In this document: piece by piece, positions 44,550 through 53,562 of the stretch
How the letters are laid out: each line of letters begins with the position of its first letter
How positions within the stretch are numbered: the stretch's first letter is position 1
Source of the DNA: Marinobacter sp. es.048
GTDB taxonomy: Bacteria > Pseudomonadota > Gammaproteobacteria > Pseudomonadales > Oleiphilaceae
Length of the DNA: 64,000 nt
Assembly: GCF_900188435.1 (NCBI RefSeq)
Contig: NZ_FYFA01000001.1
Coordinates: 1,860,001-1,924,000, forward strand
Direction: 5' to 3'
Notes under the pieces: model-generated
What the model was told of the DNA's origin: nothing
Seen by the model: the letters and a program-made list of their open reading frames with translations, nothing else
The model's database searches: none
Translations under genes and position numbers: made by a program

Positions 44550-46160
44550 ATGGATCCCAAGCTCGTATTTTTAGATTGTACTCTTAGAGATGGTGGTTAT
44601 TATAACTCTTGGGACTTTTCGGAAAAGCTTGTCTCAGAATACTTGAGCGCTATTAGTGAAAGTGGCGTTGATGTAGTCGAGCTGGGGCTTCGTTCTAGAA
44701 AGGCGGGAGGGTTCAAAGGCATGTTCGCCTTTTGTCCTGAGGAGTACCTGTCCGCTTTGCCCATTCCTAAAAATTTGCAAGTAGGAGTGATGGTTAATGC
44801 CTCCGAGCTTCTGGAATCGGACGATGTCAGTTCAACACTCGAAGATCTTTTTCCTGTGCCCGCAGCCCAGTCCTGTATTGATCTTGTGAGAGTCGCGTGT
44901 CATCTCCACGAGGTGCCGAGTGTTCTTGTCGGGACTTCTTGGCTGAAGAATAAGGGCTATCAAGTAGGTATCAATTTAATGCAGATAGCAGGGCGCCCTA
45001 AAGAGGACATCGTGGAACTGGCCCGCATGGTCGCAACAACACCGGCGGACGTTCTCTATTTTGCCGATTCATTGGGTAGCATGGATCCTGAAGCGGTTGC
45101 TGATACCATCAGATCCCTCAGAGAGGCGTGGAGTGGCCCCATAGGTATTCATACCCATGACAATATGGGAATGGCTCTCCAGAACTCGCTTCGCGCAATT
45201 GGCGAGGGTGCAACGTGGCTCGACGCCACCGTTACGGGAATGGGACGAGGGCCGGGTAACGCAAAAACAGAGGAGCTTGCGATTGAAATAGCTGAACGAC
45301 GCTCCGATCCGAGGGCGCTCGTGCCTATTTTTCATCTTGCTTCCGAGATTTTCATACCTTTACAGCGAAAGTATGGCTGGGGCACTAATCCTTTCTATTA
45401 TTTGGCTGGTAAGTATGGGATCCACCCGACATACATTCAGGAGATGCTGAGCGACTCACGATATGATGAGGCGGATGTTCTAGCCGTTATTGACCATTTG
45501 CGGCGCGTAGGCGGGAGGAAGTTCAGCGCAAGTACACTGGGCACTGCTCGAAGTTTCTATCAGGGTGAAGCAAAGGGCGAATGGCGTCCTGCAGAGAGTT
45601 TCTTTGGGCGAGAGGTTCTCCTCCTGGGGTCAGGCCCAGGAGTGCGAGAACATTCTTCAGCTCTGGAGACATTTATCCACAGACATCGCCCTGTTGTTAT
45701 GGCGCTGAACACACAGTCAGCTGTGTCTGAGGAGCTGATTGACTTCCGTGTTGCATGTCATCCTGTGAGGCTGATGGCGGATGCCAGAAAGCACAGTCAG
45801 TACCAGCAGCCTCTCATCATGCCTTATTCGATGTTACCCGCGGACGTGCAGAACTCCTATGGCCCCGAGAGAGTGCTTGATTTTGGTTTAAGTGTAGAAT
45901 CGACGCTGTTCACGTTTGGAGAGACCAGCTGCGTAGTACCGGCACCATTGGTTGCAGCTTACGCGTTGGCTTTGGCCAGCAGCGGGGGGGCAAGTCGGCT
46001 GCTAATGGCTGGCTTCGATGGATACGGAGCCGATGACCCGCGCAGTGAGGAAATGGAAAATCTCTTGAGATGTTACGAGAATTCCTCCGGAGCCTGCCCT
46101 ATTCTGGCTGTGACTCCCACACGCTACAAAATACCACTGACATCAATTTATCTGTTGTGA
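44550..46160 (+). CDS. HMGL-like aldolase fused to a C-terminal domain of unknown function
   Basis: A 536-residue fusion. The N-terminal ~290 residues are a DRE-TIM aldolase: DCTLRDGGYYNSW opening, IHTHDNMGMALQNS metal-binding His motif (H-x-H), and GMGRGPGNAKTE. These enzymes (DmpG, HMG-CoA lyase relatives) act on 2-oxo acids through metal-bound enolates of pyruvate or acetyl groups. The C-terminal ~190 residues begin with VLLLGSGPGVREHS, a glycine-rich nucleotide-binding-like loop, and may be a MAF/DUF115-like or other sugar-nucleotide domain; I do not recognise it firmly. Together with the following KdsB-like and HAD genes it suggests formation of a 3-deoxy-ulosonate by aldol addition of pyruvate (inference). 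Confidence 0.78.
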   Translation: MDPKLVFLDCTLRDGGYYNSWDFSEKLVSEYLSAISESGVDVVELGLRSRKAGGFKGMFAFCPEEYLSALPIPKNLQVGVMVNASELLESDDVSSTLEDLFPVPAAQSCIDLVRVACHLHEVPSVLVGTSWLKNKGYQVGINLMQIAGRPKEDIVELARMVATTPADVLYFADSLGSMDPEAVADTIRSLREAWSGPIGIHTHDNMGMALQNSLRAIGEGATWLDATVTGMGRGPGNAKTEELAIEIAERRSDPRALVPIFHLASEIFIPLQRKYGWGTNPFYYLAGKYGIHPTYIQEMLSDSRYDEADVLAVIDHLRRVGGRKFSASTLGTARSFYQGEAKGEWRPAESFFGREVLLLGSGPGVREHSSALETFIHRHRPVVMALNTQSAVSEELIDFRVACHPVRLMADARKHSQYQQPLIMPYSMLPADVQNSYGPERVLDFGLSVESTLFTFGETSCVVPAPLVAAYALALASSGGASRLLMAGFDGYGADDPRSEEMENLLRCYENSSGACPILAVTPTRYKIPLTSIYLL

Positions 46161-46167
46161 GTTCACT

Positions 46168-46902
46168 ATGAGGACAGTTGTAATCATTCCAGCAAGGTTT
46201 TCATCTAGTCGTTATCCGGGAAAACCATTGGTGCCTTTACTGGGTAAGCCAATGATTCTTTGGGTTTCAGAATTGGCAGCGAAAGCGGTAGGCAATCAGA
46301 ATGTATACGTTGCAACAGATGACGATCGTATTGCGAGAGTGGTAGAGCAAGCTGGGTTCAGATTCGTTATGACAGGCGAGGCGCAAACAGGAACCGACCG
46401 TATCGCGGACGCTGCACTTGCGATAGACGGAGACATTTTCATCAATGTACAAGGAGACGAGCCGCTTGTTGACCCCCAGGACATTCTGAATATTCGTGAT
46501 GCGAAGCTTCGTAATCCTGAGAAAGTTATCAATGGCTATGCCTGGCTATCGGATTCCGAGGATCCATCTAATGTGAATATTCCCAAGGTGATCACGAACG
46601 AGAGCGATGATTTGGTTTATATGTCTAGGCTCCCGATACCTGGATTTAAAGAAGAAAAGAATGTTCCTGATCGTTACAAAAAGCAGGTCTGTATTTATGC
46701 TTTTTCTAAAAATGAGCTGAAAAAATATCGGGAGTTTGGCAGAAAGAGCACACTGGAACAGTGTGAAGATATTGAGATTTTGCGCTTCTTTGAGCTTGGT
46801 GTGCCAGTGCTCATGGTAAAGACAAGGCCGGGAAGTCTTGCTGTGGATGTCCCTGACGATGTGGGGAAAGTGGAGTCAGCATTGCGAGCGCTACAGTCAT
46901 GA
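46168..46902 (+). CDS. KdsB-like CMP-ulosonate cytidylyltransferase
   Basis: A 244-residue member of the 3-deoxy-manno-octulosonate cytidylyltransferase family: PARFSSSRYPGKPLVPLLGKPM, then the VATDDDRI and FINVQGDEPLVDP blocks, and the TLEQCEDIEILRF helix. It should activate a ulosonic acid with CTP. The cell must have another KdsB for lipid A-linked Kdo, so this one probably serves a second ulosonate such as the product of the neighbouring aldolase and HAD phosphatase. It overlaps the HAD gene by 4 bases. Confidence 0.88.
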   Translation: MRTVVIIPARFSSSRYPGKPLVPLLGKPMILWVSELAAKAVGNQNVYVATDDDRIARVVEQAGFRFVMTGEAQTGTDRIADAALAIDGDIFINVQGDEPLVDPQDILNIRDAKLRNPEKVINGYAWLSDSEDPSNVNIPKVITNESDDLVYMSRLPIPGFKEEKNVPDRYKKQVCIYAFSKNELKKYREFGRKSTLEQCEDIEILRFFELGVPVLMVKTRPGSLAVDVPDDVGKVESALRALQS

Positions 46903-47567
46903 AACGGTCAATTGAATCATATTCAACCCTAATTTTTGACTGTGACGGTGTTGTTCTGGACTCAAATGCAGTCAAAACCCGTGCATTTTATGAAACTGCA
47001 CTAGAGTTTGGACAGGATGCTGCCGAACAACTGGTTGCTTACCATAAGGCCAATGGTGGTGTTTCACGGTTTAAAAAGTTCGATTACTTTCTAGCAAATA
47101 TCGTTAAAAACGTGGATCCTTTGCCATCACGTGAGGAGTTGGTTGAAAAGTATGCGAGGAAAGTAAGGGAGGGTCTGGTAGAGAGCCGCGTGGAGCCAAA
47201 TATTGATGTTATGAAGCGCCTTACTCCTGATTCGAACTGGTTGATAGTATCTGGCGGTGCGCAGGACGAATTAAGGTGGGTTTTCAGTGAAAAAGGAATT
47301 GACGTATTGTTTGAGGGCGGAATATTCGGATCGCCGGACTCAAAGGAAGAAATCTTGGATCGCGAGATCACCAAAGGGAATATAGTCGAACCAGCACTTT
47401 TCATCGGTGATAGTAAGTATGATTATTTGGCGGCCAAGAAATATAACATCGACTTTTTATTTATTAAGCAATGGACAGAATTTGCTGGTTGGTCCGAATT
47501 TTGTTGCTCTCATAACATTATTGTCTGTGAGGAGCTAAGCGATATTTTAAAACTAGAATTTGATTAA
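46899..47567 (+). CDS. HAD-superfamily phosphatase
   Basis: A 222-residue HAD hydrolase. Nucleophile Asp is in FDCDGVVLDSN, motif II Ser in LIVSGGAQDE, the Lys in the SPDSKEEIL region, and motif IV Asp pair in FIGDSKYDYLAA. The alpha-helical cap at about 20-100 marks subclass I. Overlap with the KdsB-like gene suggests it dephosphorylates a phospho-ulosonate or its aldehyde precursor before CMP activation. Confidence 0.85.
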   Translation: MKRSIESYSTLIFDCDGVVLDSNAVKTRAFYETALEFGQDAAEQLVAYHKANGGVSRFKKFDYFLANIVKNVDPLPSREELVEKYARKVREGLVESRVEPNIDVMKRLTPDSNWLIVSGGAQDELRWVFSEKGIDVLFEGGIFGSPDSKEEILDREITKGNIVEPALFIGDSKYDYLAAKKYNIDFLFIKQWTEFAGWSEFCCSHNIIVCEELSDILKLEFD

Positions 47568-47568
47568 T

Positions 47569-49014
47569 ATGTCCAGAATTTTGAAGCTTTCCGGGAATAC
47601 CTGGTGGGTCAAAAGTGATGCCGGGTGGCAAGAGTTGAACCTTGAGAACGCCTACAACAATGAGTTTATTGAAGATCTTAATTCCTGCAGTCGTCATGCC
47701 CCTTTTTCTGACTACATAAACGAACTGTATTTATACTATTTTGTAAGAAGTAAGGAGTTAGAGCAGGTTGTAGGTGAGGTGGATGAATCGTCATACTCTT
47801 GTAAAGCTAGGCTGGCAGATAAAAGCCTTCTTTTTAATATAAGAAAAAAGATTGGTTTTAAGGTCGGCTTATTACAATCTGTATTTTTTTATCTGCAGGC
47901 ATTAATTGCTTTCTCTGCATCAATATTTCTTAGTGTTTTTGTTTCGGTTATTTTGCCGTTTATTCTTTTGATCAAGTGTAGAAGCCGATATTCATCTCCA
48001 AAAAATAGTTTGAGGTCAAGAAAAAACGTATTCTTTGTCAGAAGTAAGTCTGGCTACTCTCGAGCAAAACGTTTTATTGAGGAGAGCTCTAATTGTATTT
48101 TATTTGTTGATGATTTTTCCAAGATTAATGTTCCGGGCGAATCGATATATGTTGTGCTTTGGTCGTCGAGCTTTCTTAGGATCTACCTGAGAACATTGAG
48201 ATATCTTTTCCGAGATTTATCGCTATTTTACAAAGACGCAAGCGCGCTCTTGGGAAGTTGGGTGGCACTGTCTGTATTTTGGGACTACTGGAAACGAATA
48301 CCTCAGAAGGTACTTTATGAAGCTTGTTTTGAGGAGGTTTTGCAACTTTCGTCAAAGAAGTCTGAGTTGTTTTCAGGTGAGAAAGAAGACCGTTTTGCCA
48401 TGCTGCAAACACGATGCTGTTATCGGAGTGGTCACAGACTAAACTGCCTTCCTCATGGGCTGGAATACGGTTTCAGATTTCCTGGTGGGTTGTGTGGTAG
48501 TGCGTTTTATTGTTTTAGTAGGAGGGCCAAGGAGTTTCTTGAATCCATATACTCTTCCAATAAGTTTTTATACTCGGAGGATGTCGTCAATAGAATGCTT
48601 GGGATAGGTATGGATTATCGAAGAAGTACTATCGATAGAGTTTGTTTCTTCACGGAGCCCAGGGATCAAGGTGTTAATTTTGAAATAATAAATCAACTAG
48701 TCGCAGAGAATATCAAGTTCTCAGTCAAACTACACCCTTTAGAAAACCAAGAAATATATAAAGATCGATATCCGAACATCGACATGATTTCTGACTTAGA
48801 AGATGCGTTGAGCTCCTCTTTCTGCCTGTCCAGAAAATCAACGGTACTTATCGAAGCATCGCAGCGTGGTAGTCAAGCGATAGCCATACTCATAAACCAA
48901 AAAGATAGATTTTATGTTGAGCATTTATTCCCTTCTCTATCTTCAGAAAAAATAGCGAAGGCATATAATTTCAACGATTTAACTCGAGCTCTGGCAATAA
49001 ACAATGATGGGTGA
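47569..49014 (+). CDS. Putative glycosyltransferase-like protein with membrane hairpin
   Basis: A 481-residue A/T-rich protein. Residues about 105-145 are strongly hydrophobic and may form a membrane hairpin. The C-terminal half has GT-B-like blocks: NIKFSVKLHPLENQEIY, and FCLSRKSTVLIEASQRG near the end, similar in pattern to the acceptor/CMP-sugar transferases of the polysialyltransferase type. I do not recognise a firm family. ATG 47569 lies just after the HAD stop. As the last A/T-rich gene before the fnl genes, it is a candidate transferase for the second CMP-ulosonate (inference). Confidence 0.6.
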   Translation: MSRILKLSGNTWWVKSDAGWQELNLENAYNNEFIEDLNSCSRHAPFSDYINELYLYYFVRSKELEQVVGEVDESSYSCKARLADKSLLFNIRKKIGFKVGLLQSVFFYLQALIAFSASIFLSVFVSVILPFILLIKCRSRYSSPKNSLRSRKNVFFVRSKSGYSRAKRFIEESSNCILFVDDFSKINVPGESIYVVLWSSSFLRIYLRTLRYLFRDLSLFYKDASALLGSWVALSVFWDYWKRIPQKVLYEACFEEVLQLSSKKSELFSGEKEDRFAMLQTRCCYRSGHRLNCLPHGLEYGFRFPGGLCGSAFYCFSRRAKEFLESIYSSNKFLYSEDVVNRMLGIGMDYRRSTIDRVCFFTEPRDQGVNFEIINQLVAENIKFSVKLHPLENQEIYKDRYPNIDMISDLEDALSSSFCLSRKSTVLIEASQRGSQAIAILINQKDRFYVEHLFPSLSSEKIAKAYNFNDLTRALAINNDG

Positions 49015-50051
49015 ATTCTGTGGTATTTAAAGGTAAGACTCTTTTGATTACGGGTGGTACTGGTTCGTTCGGTAATGCCGTTCTGCGTCGTTTTCTTGAC
49101 TCTGATGTTGGCGAAATTCGTATCCTCAGTCGCGACGAAAAGAAACAAGACGACATGCGCAAGCGTTACGACAACCCTAAGATAAAGTTTTATATTGGGG
49201 ATGTGCGGGATTATCAGTCTGTTCTGAATGCCGTTCGCGGTGCCGATTTCATCTTCCACGCAGCAGCGCTGAAGCAGGTACCGTCTTGCGAGTTTCACCC
49301 GTTGGAAGCGGTCAAGACCAACGTCCTTGGTACCGAGAACGTACTTGAAGCGGCGATCAGTACTGGTGTTCAGCGAGTAATCTGTCTCTCAACGGATAAA
49401 GCTGTTTATCCAATTAATGCCATGGGCATATCCAAAGCCATGATGGAGAAGGTAGCGGTTGCCAAATCTCGCAGCGCGAACGATACCGTCATTTGTGCCA
49501 CCCGGTATGGAAATGTGATGGCGTCCCGTGGCTCTGTTATCCCGCTGTTCGTGGACCAGATTCGCGCTGGCAAAGAAATCACCATTACTGATCCGAACAT
49601 GACCCGGTTCATGATGACACTCGATGATGCTGTGGATCTTGTTTTGTATGCCTTCGAACACGGTAATCCCGGAGATATTTTTGTCCAGAAGGCGCCAGCT
49701 GCAACGATTGAGACTCTCGCGTACGCTCTGACTGATCTGCTTAAGCAGCCCGAACATAAGGTCCATGAGATCGGCACCCGCCACGGTGAGAAGCTGTTCG
49801 AGGTGTTGCTTAGCCGTGAAGAGATGGCTGCAGCGGCAGACCTTGGTGATTATTTCCGTGTGCCGCCCGATCTGCGTGACCTGAACTACGGGAAGTTTGT
49901 TGAAGAGGGTGAAAGAAAGATTTCGGAAGCGGTAGACTACAACTCCCACAATACCACTCGCCTTGATAAAGCGGGAATGCAGGAGCTGCTGATGAAATTG
50001 GATTTCGTTCAGGCCATTGTGCGCGGCGAGAACGCAGAACCTCAGGATTGA
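49011..50051 (+). CDS. fnlA: UDP-GlcNAc 4,6-dehydratase (5-inverting), FnlA/WbjB/CapE type
   Basis: A 346-residue extended SDR. NAD motif GGTGSFG, the catalytic Thr/Asp region in LSTDKAVYP, and the modified YxxxK region (MGISKAMMEK) typical of the PseB/FlaA1/CapE group. It converts UDP-GlcNAc to UDP-2-acetamido-2,6-dideoxy-beta-L-arabino-hexos-4-ulose. FnlB, FnlC and WbuB follow, so L-FucNAc synthesis is its primary assignment. The same 4-keto sugar is the PseC substrate, and no separate pseB exists in the window. GTG 49011 overlaps the preceding stop; a second GTG at 49020 is also possible. Confidence 0.92.
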   Translation: MNSVVFKGKTLLITGGTGSFGNAVLRRFLDSDVGEIRILSRDEKKQDDMRKRYDNPKIKFYIGDVRDYQSVLNAVRGADFIFHAAALKQVPSCEFHPLEAVKTNVLGTENVLEAAISTGVQRVICLSTDKAVYPINAMGISKAMMEKVAVAKSRSANDTVICATRYGNVMASRGSVIPLFVDQIRAGKEITITDPNMTRFMMTLDDAVDLVLYAFEHGNPGDIFVQKAPAATIETLAYALTDLLKQPEHKVHEIGTRHGEKLFEVLLSREEMAAAADLGDYFRVPPDLRDLNYGKFVEEGERKISEAVDYNSHNTTRLDKAGMQELLMKLDFVQAIVRGENAEPQD

Positions 50052-50055
50052 ATCT

Positions 50056-51183
50056 ATGCGTGTACTGATTACTGGTGCAAATGGGTTTATAGGCAGGAAC
50101 TTGCGGCAGCACTTGGCGGAGAGAGCAGATGTAGAGGTTTTGCCCATTACCCGGGATGCCTCTGATGAAGATCTGGCAACGTCCGTCTCACGGGCCGATT
50201 TCGTGTTTCACCTGGCCGGCGTAAATCGCCCTAAAGATCCTGCAGAATTTCATGAGGGGAACGCCGGGTTTACCGGGCGACTGTGCGAGCTTCTCGCGCA
50301 AAAGAGCGGTGATCCGGGAGTGGGTGTGCCGGTGGTGTTTTCTTCCTCCATTCAGGCTGTTCAGGATAATCCCTACGGGCAGAGCAAACGAGATGCCGAG
50401 GCGGCCGTTTTCTCTCTTGGAACCGGTTGTTCTTTGCCCGTCCACGTGTTTCGGCTGCCCAATGTCTTTGGCAAATGGTCTCGCCCTAACTACAACTCTG
50501 TTGTTGCAACCTTTTGCCACAACATTGCCCGAGGGCTTCCGGTTCAGATAAACGATTCTGCTGCGCCGATGAACCTTGTCTATGTGGATGATGTGGTTCG
50601 CCGGTTTATCGAGTTGTTGGACGGTGCGGCGCCAAACCCGGATTCAGAAGGCTTCGAACAGGTTCAACCGGTGTATCACACGACCGTAGGTGAATTGGCC
50701 GAATCGATTCGCGCGTTTCGCGATACCCGGGAGACGTTGGTAACGGAACGGGTAGGGAGGGGGTTAACTCGTGCTTTGCACTCCACTTATCTGAGTTTTC
50801 TGAGGCCCGAGCAGTTTTCCTATACGGTGCCTCAACACGGTGACTCGCGTGGGGTATTTGTAGAAATGTTAAAAACGCCAGATTGCGGCCAGTTCTCGTA
50901 CTTTACGGCACATCCTGGAATTACCCGCGGTGGACATTACCATCACACGAAAACAGAAAAGTTTCTCGTGATCAAAGGTACAGCCCGGTTCAAGTTCCGC
51001 CATATGCAAACGGGTGAAGAGTATGCATTGATAACTCGGGGAGAGAAAGCCGAAATCGTCGAAACAGTGCCGGGATGGACCCATGACATCACGAACATCG
51101 GCGAAAGCGAGTTGGTCTGTATGCTCTGGGCCAACGAGATTTTCGATCGGGAGAACCCGGATACTTACGCTTGCCCACTCTGA
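50056..51183 (+). CDS. fnlB: FnlB/WbjC-type bifunctional reductase-epimerase
   Basis: A 375-residue protein with an N-terminal SDR domain (GANGFIG near residues 8-14, FHLAGVNRP) and a C-terminal cupin (about 250-375; GGHYHHTKTEKF metal motif, GWTHDI). As in CapF, the cupin is thought to catalyse C3 epimerisation and the SDR to reduce C4 with NADPH, giving UDP-L-PneNAc. The ATG at 50056 begins five bases after fnlA ends; the longer frame from 50017 is not SDR-like. Confidence 0.92.
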   Translation: MRVLITGANGFIGRNLRQHLAERADVEVLPITRDASDEDLATSVSRADFVFHLAGVNRPKDPAEFHEGNAGFTGRLCELLAQKSGDPGVGVPVVFSSSIQAVQDNPYGQSKRDAEAAVFSLGTGCSLPVHVFRLPNVFGKWSRPNYNSVVATFCHNIARGLPVQINDSAAPMNLVYVDDVVRRFIELLDGAAPNPDSEGFEQVQPVYHTTVGELAESIRAFRDTRETLVTERVGRGLTRALHSTYLSFLRPEQFSYTVPQHGDSRGVFVEMLKTPDCGQFSYFTAHPGITRGGHYHHTKTEKFLVIKGTARFKFRHMQTGEEYALITRGEKAEIVETVPGWTHDITNIGESELVCMLWANEIFDRENPDTYACPL

Positions 51184-51212
51184 TTAAATACTTCTGATTC
51201 CTGAGAACCTCG

Positions 51213-52349
51213 ATGAAAAAACTGAGAGTAGTGACGGTGGTTGGCACCCGGCCTGAGATTATACGGCTATCAAGGGTTCTGGCACGGCTCGATGAGCACT
51301 GCGAACATATCCTGGTGCATACCGGACAGAACTATGACTACGAGCTTAACCAAGTGTTTTTCGATGACCTGGATATTCGTAAGCCGGACCACTTTCTAAA
51401 CAGCGCGACGGGGAGTAAAGGTGCGGCCAACACCATTGGCAACCTGATATCTGCCGTTGATGAGGTTCTGGCGCGGGTTCAGCCTGAAGCTTTACTAGTG
51501 CTGGGTGATACCAACAGTTGTCTCTCTGTGATTCCGGCCAAGCGTCGACAGATCCCGATTTTCCATATGGAAGCGGGCAACCGGTGCTTCGACCAGCGAG
51601 TACCCGAGGAGACCAATCGGCGAATTGTGGACCATACGGCCGACATCAACCTGACATATAGCAGCATTGCGCGGGAGTATCTGCTGCGAGAGGGCTTGGC
51701 TCCGGACCAAGTGATCAAAACCGGTAGCCCGATGTTCGAGGTGCTGAATCACTATCGGCAACGCATTGAGGCCTCTGATGTGTTGGATCGGCTTTCGTTG
51801 AAGGCTGACCAGTATTTCGTCGTGAGCGCTCATCGGGAGGAGAATATAGAATCCGAGCGCTCGTTTACCCGCCTTGTGGAAACGCTGAATGGCGTTGCCG
51901 AGGACTTCGATTTGCCAGTAATTGTGTCCACGCACCCGAGAACGCAGAACCGTATCAACGCCACGGGGTCGATCTTCCACGATAAGGTCAGGCTTCTGAA
52001 ACCGCTGGGTTTCCATGATTACGTGAAGCTTCAGCTCTCTGCCCGGGCGGTGTTATCAGACAGCGGCACCATCAACGAGGAGTCATCAATTCTCAATTTC
52101 CCCGCTTTGAACCTTCGTGAGGCCCACGAACGGCCGGAAGGAATGGAAGAAGCGGCCGTTATGATGGTGGGGCTCGATGTGGAAAGAGTCCGGCAGGGAC
52201 TATCGATTCTTGAAACCCAGCCACGGGGCGATGAGCGAGGCCTTCGGTTGGTAGGGGATTACAGCATGCCCAATGTCTCGGACAAGGTGGTGAGAATCAT
52301 TCATAGCTATACCGATTACGTGAATCGAGTGGTATGGAAAAAGTATTGA
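51213..52349 (+). CDS. fnlC: FnlC/WbjD-type UDP-L-PneNAc 2-epimerase
   Basis: A 378-residue WecB-like epimerase that makes UDP-L-FucNAc by inversion at C2. GTRPEIIRLSRV opening, HTGQNYD, and HREENIES blocks are typical. Together with fnlA and fnlB it completes UDP-L-FucNAc synthesis. Confidence 0.93.
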   Translation: MKKLRVVTVVGTRPEIIRLSRVLARLDEHCEHILVHTGQNYDYELNQVFFDDLDIRKPDHFLNSATGSKGAANTIGNLISAVDEVLARVQPEALLVLGDTNSCLSVIPAKRRQIPIFHMEAGNRCFDQRVPEETNRRIVDHTADINLTYSSIAREYLLREGLAPDQVIKTGSPMFEVLNHYRQRIEASDVLDRLSLKADQYFVVSAHREENIESERSFTRLVETLNGVAEDFDLPVIVSTHPRTQNRINATGSIFHDKVRLLKPLGFHDYVKLQLSARAVLSDSGTINEESSILNFPALNLREAHERPEGMEEAAVMMVGLDVERVRQGLSILETQPRGDERGLRLVGDYSMPNVSDKVVRIIHSYTDYVNRVVWKKY

Positions 52350-52362
52350 CTCCGGGGCGTTA

Positions 52363-53553
52363 ATGAAGATTGCACTGATTGCGGATACCTTTCCTCCGCT
52401 GAGAACCTCTGGCGCAGTTCAGCTTCGGGACTTATCCCGGGAGTTTGTCAGGCAGGGGCATTCCCTGACAGTCATGTTGCCCGCGCCAGGTATGAAGGAG
52501 CCCTGGGCAATCGAAGATTTTGATGGTGTGCAGTTGTTGCGGCTGCGTGCTCCCAGGACGAAAGACATCAATTATGTCCAGCGCACTTTGGGCGAGTTTG
52601 TTATGCCCTATGCCATGTTGCGCAACCTCAGCAAAAGCCCTCTTGCCGAGGACGGCTGGGACGGTGTGGTTTGGTATGCACCGAGTATTTTCTTTGGGCC
52701 TATTGCGAAGGCTTTGAAGAGCGCGAGTGGTTGCCGGAGCTACCTGATAATCCGCGATATCTTCCCGGAGTGGGCCGTAGATATGGGCCTGATGGGCCGC
52801 GGCCTTCCGTATCGGTTTTTCCGTGCCGTGGCCAATTATCAGTATTCCGTTGCCGATATCATTGGGATTCAGACCCCTGGCAATGCAGTTTACTTTGATG
52901 ACTGGCGAAAAGATGAAAGCCGGAAATTGGAAGTGCTGCAAAACTGGCTGGCCGATGCACCGGCAGAGCACTGTTCCATTGATGTCGCCAAAACCTCCCT
53001 GGCGGGGCGCAAGGTGTTTGTCTATGCCGGGAATATGGGCGTTGCGCAGGGCATGGATATTTTGCTGGATCTTGCAGAAGCGCTGCAATGCAGGGAAGAC
53101 ATTGGCTTCCTGTTTGTGGGGCGTGGAAGTGAAGCTCGAAAGCTGGCAGAGGATGCAGAGCGTCGAAATCTCGACAATGTGCTCTTCCACGATGAGATTG
53201 ATCCAGATGAAATACCCGGCTTGTACGCCCAATGTGATGTCGGCCTGGTTGCGCTGCACCCAAGCCATAAGACGCATAACATTCCAGGCAAGTTTCTGAC
53301 CTACATGCAGAGCGGATTGCCTGTTTTGGCAAAGGTCAATGAAGGAAATGACCTCGTGAATCTAATTCGGGAGGAGCGGGTTGGGGCGGCTGTTACTGAT
53401 AACTCTGTAGGTGCGCTGAAGAGAATGGCGGAGTCCCTGATAGAGCGATGTAACCTGGACGAAGAATTACCCTCGCGCTGCCGGGCTGTTTATAAACGGC
53501 TTTTCTCGCCGAAAACCGCAGTTGAACAGATTGTGAATGCACTGAAAAGGTGA
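52363..53553 (+). CDS. wbuB: L-FucNAc transferase WbuB (GT4)
   Basis: A 396-residue GT-B glycosyltransferase. The N-terminal domain opens with ADTFPPLRTSGAVQLRDL, and the nucleotide-binding half contains VYAGNMGVAQGMD and a DNVLFHDEI block. WbuB homologues follow fnlABC and transfer L-FucNAc, usually to the first HexNAc on undecaprenyl diphosphate. Confidence 0.9.
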   Translation: MKIALIADTFPPLRTSGAVQLRDLSREFVRQGHSLTVMLPAPGMKEPWAIEDFDGVQLLRLRAPRTKDINYVQRTLGEFVMPYAMLRNLSKSPLAEDGWDGVVWYAPSIFFGPIAKALKSASGCRSYLIIRDIFPEWAVDMGLMGRGLPYRFFRAVANYQYSVADIIGIQTPGNAVYFDDWRKDESRKLEVLQNWLADAPAEHCSIDVAKTSLAGRKVFVYAGNMGVAQGMDILLDLAEALQCREDIGFLFVGRGSEARKLAEDAERRNLDNVLFHDEIDPDEIPGLYAQCDVGLVALHPSHKTHNIPGKFLTYMQSGLPVLAKVNEGNDLVNLIREERVGAAVTDNSVGALKRMAESLIERCNLDEELPSRCRAVYKRLFSPKTAVEQIVNALKR

Positions 53554-53562
53554 CCGTTTTGT

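Noticed and set aside
52432..53277. 281-residue minus-strand frame opposite wbuB
   Set aside because: It is antisense to a well-supported glycosyltransferase and shows no domain.
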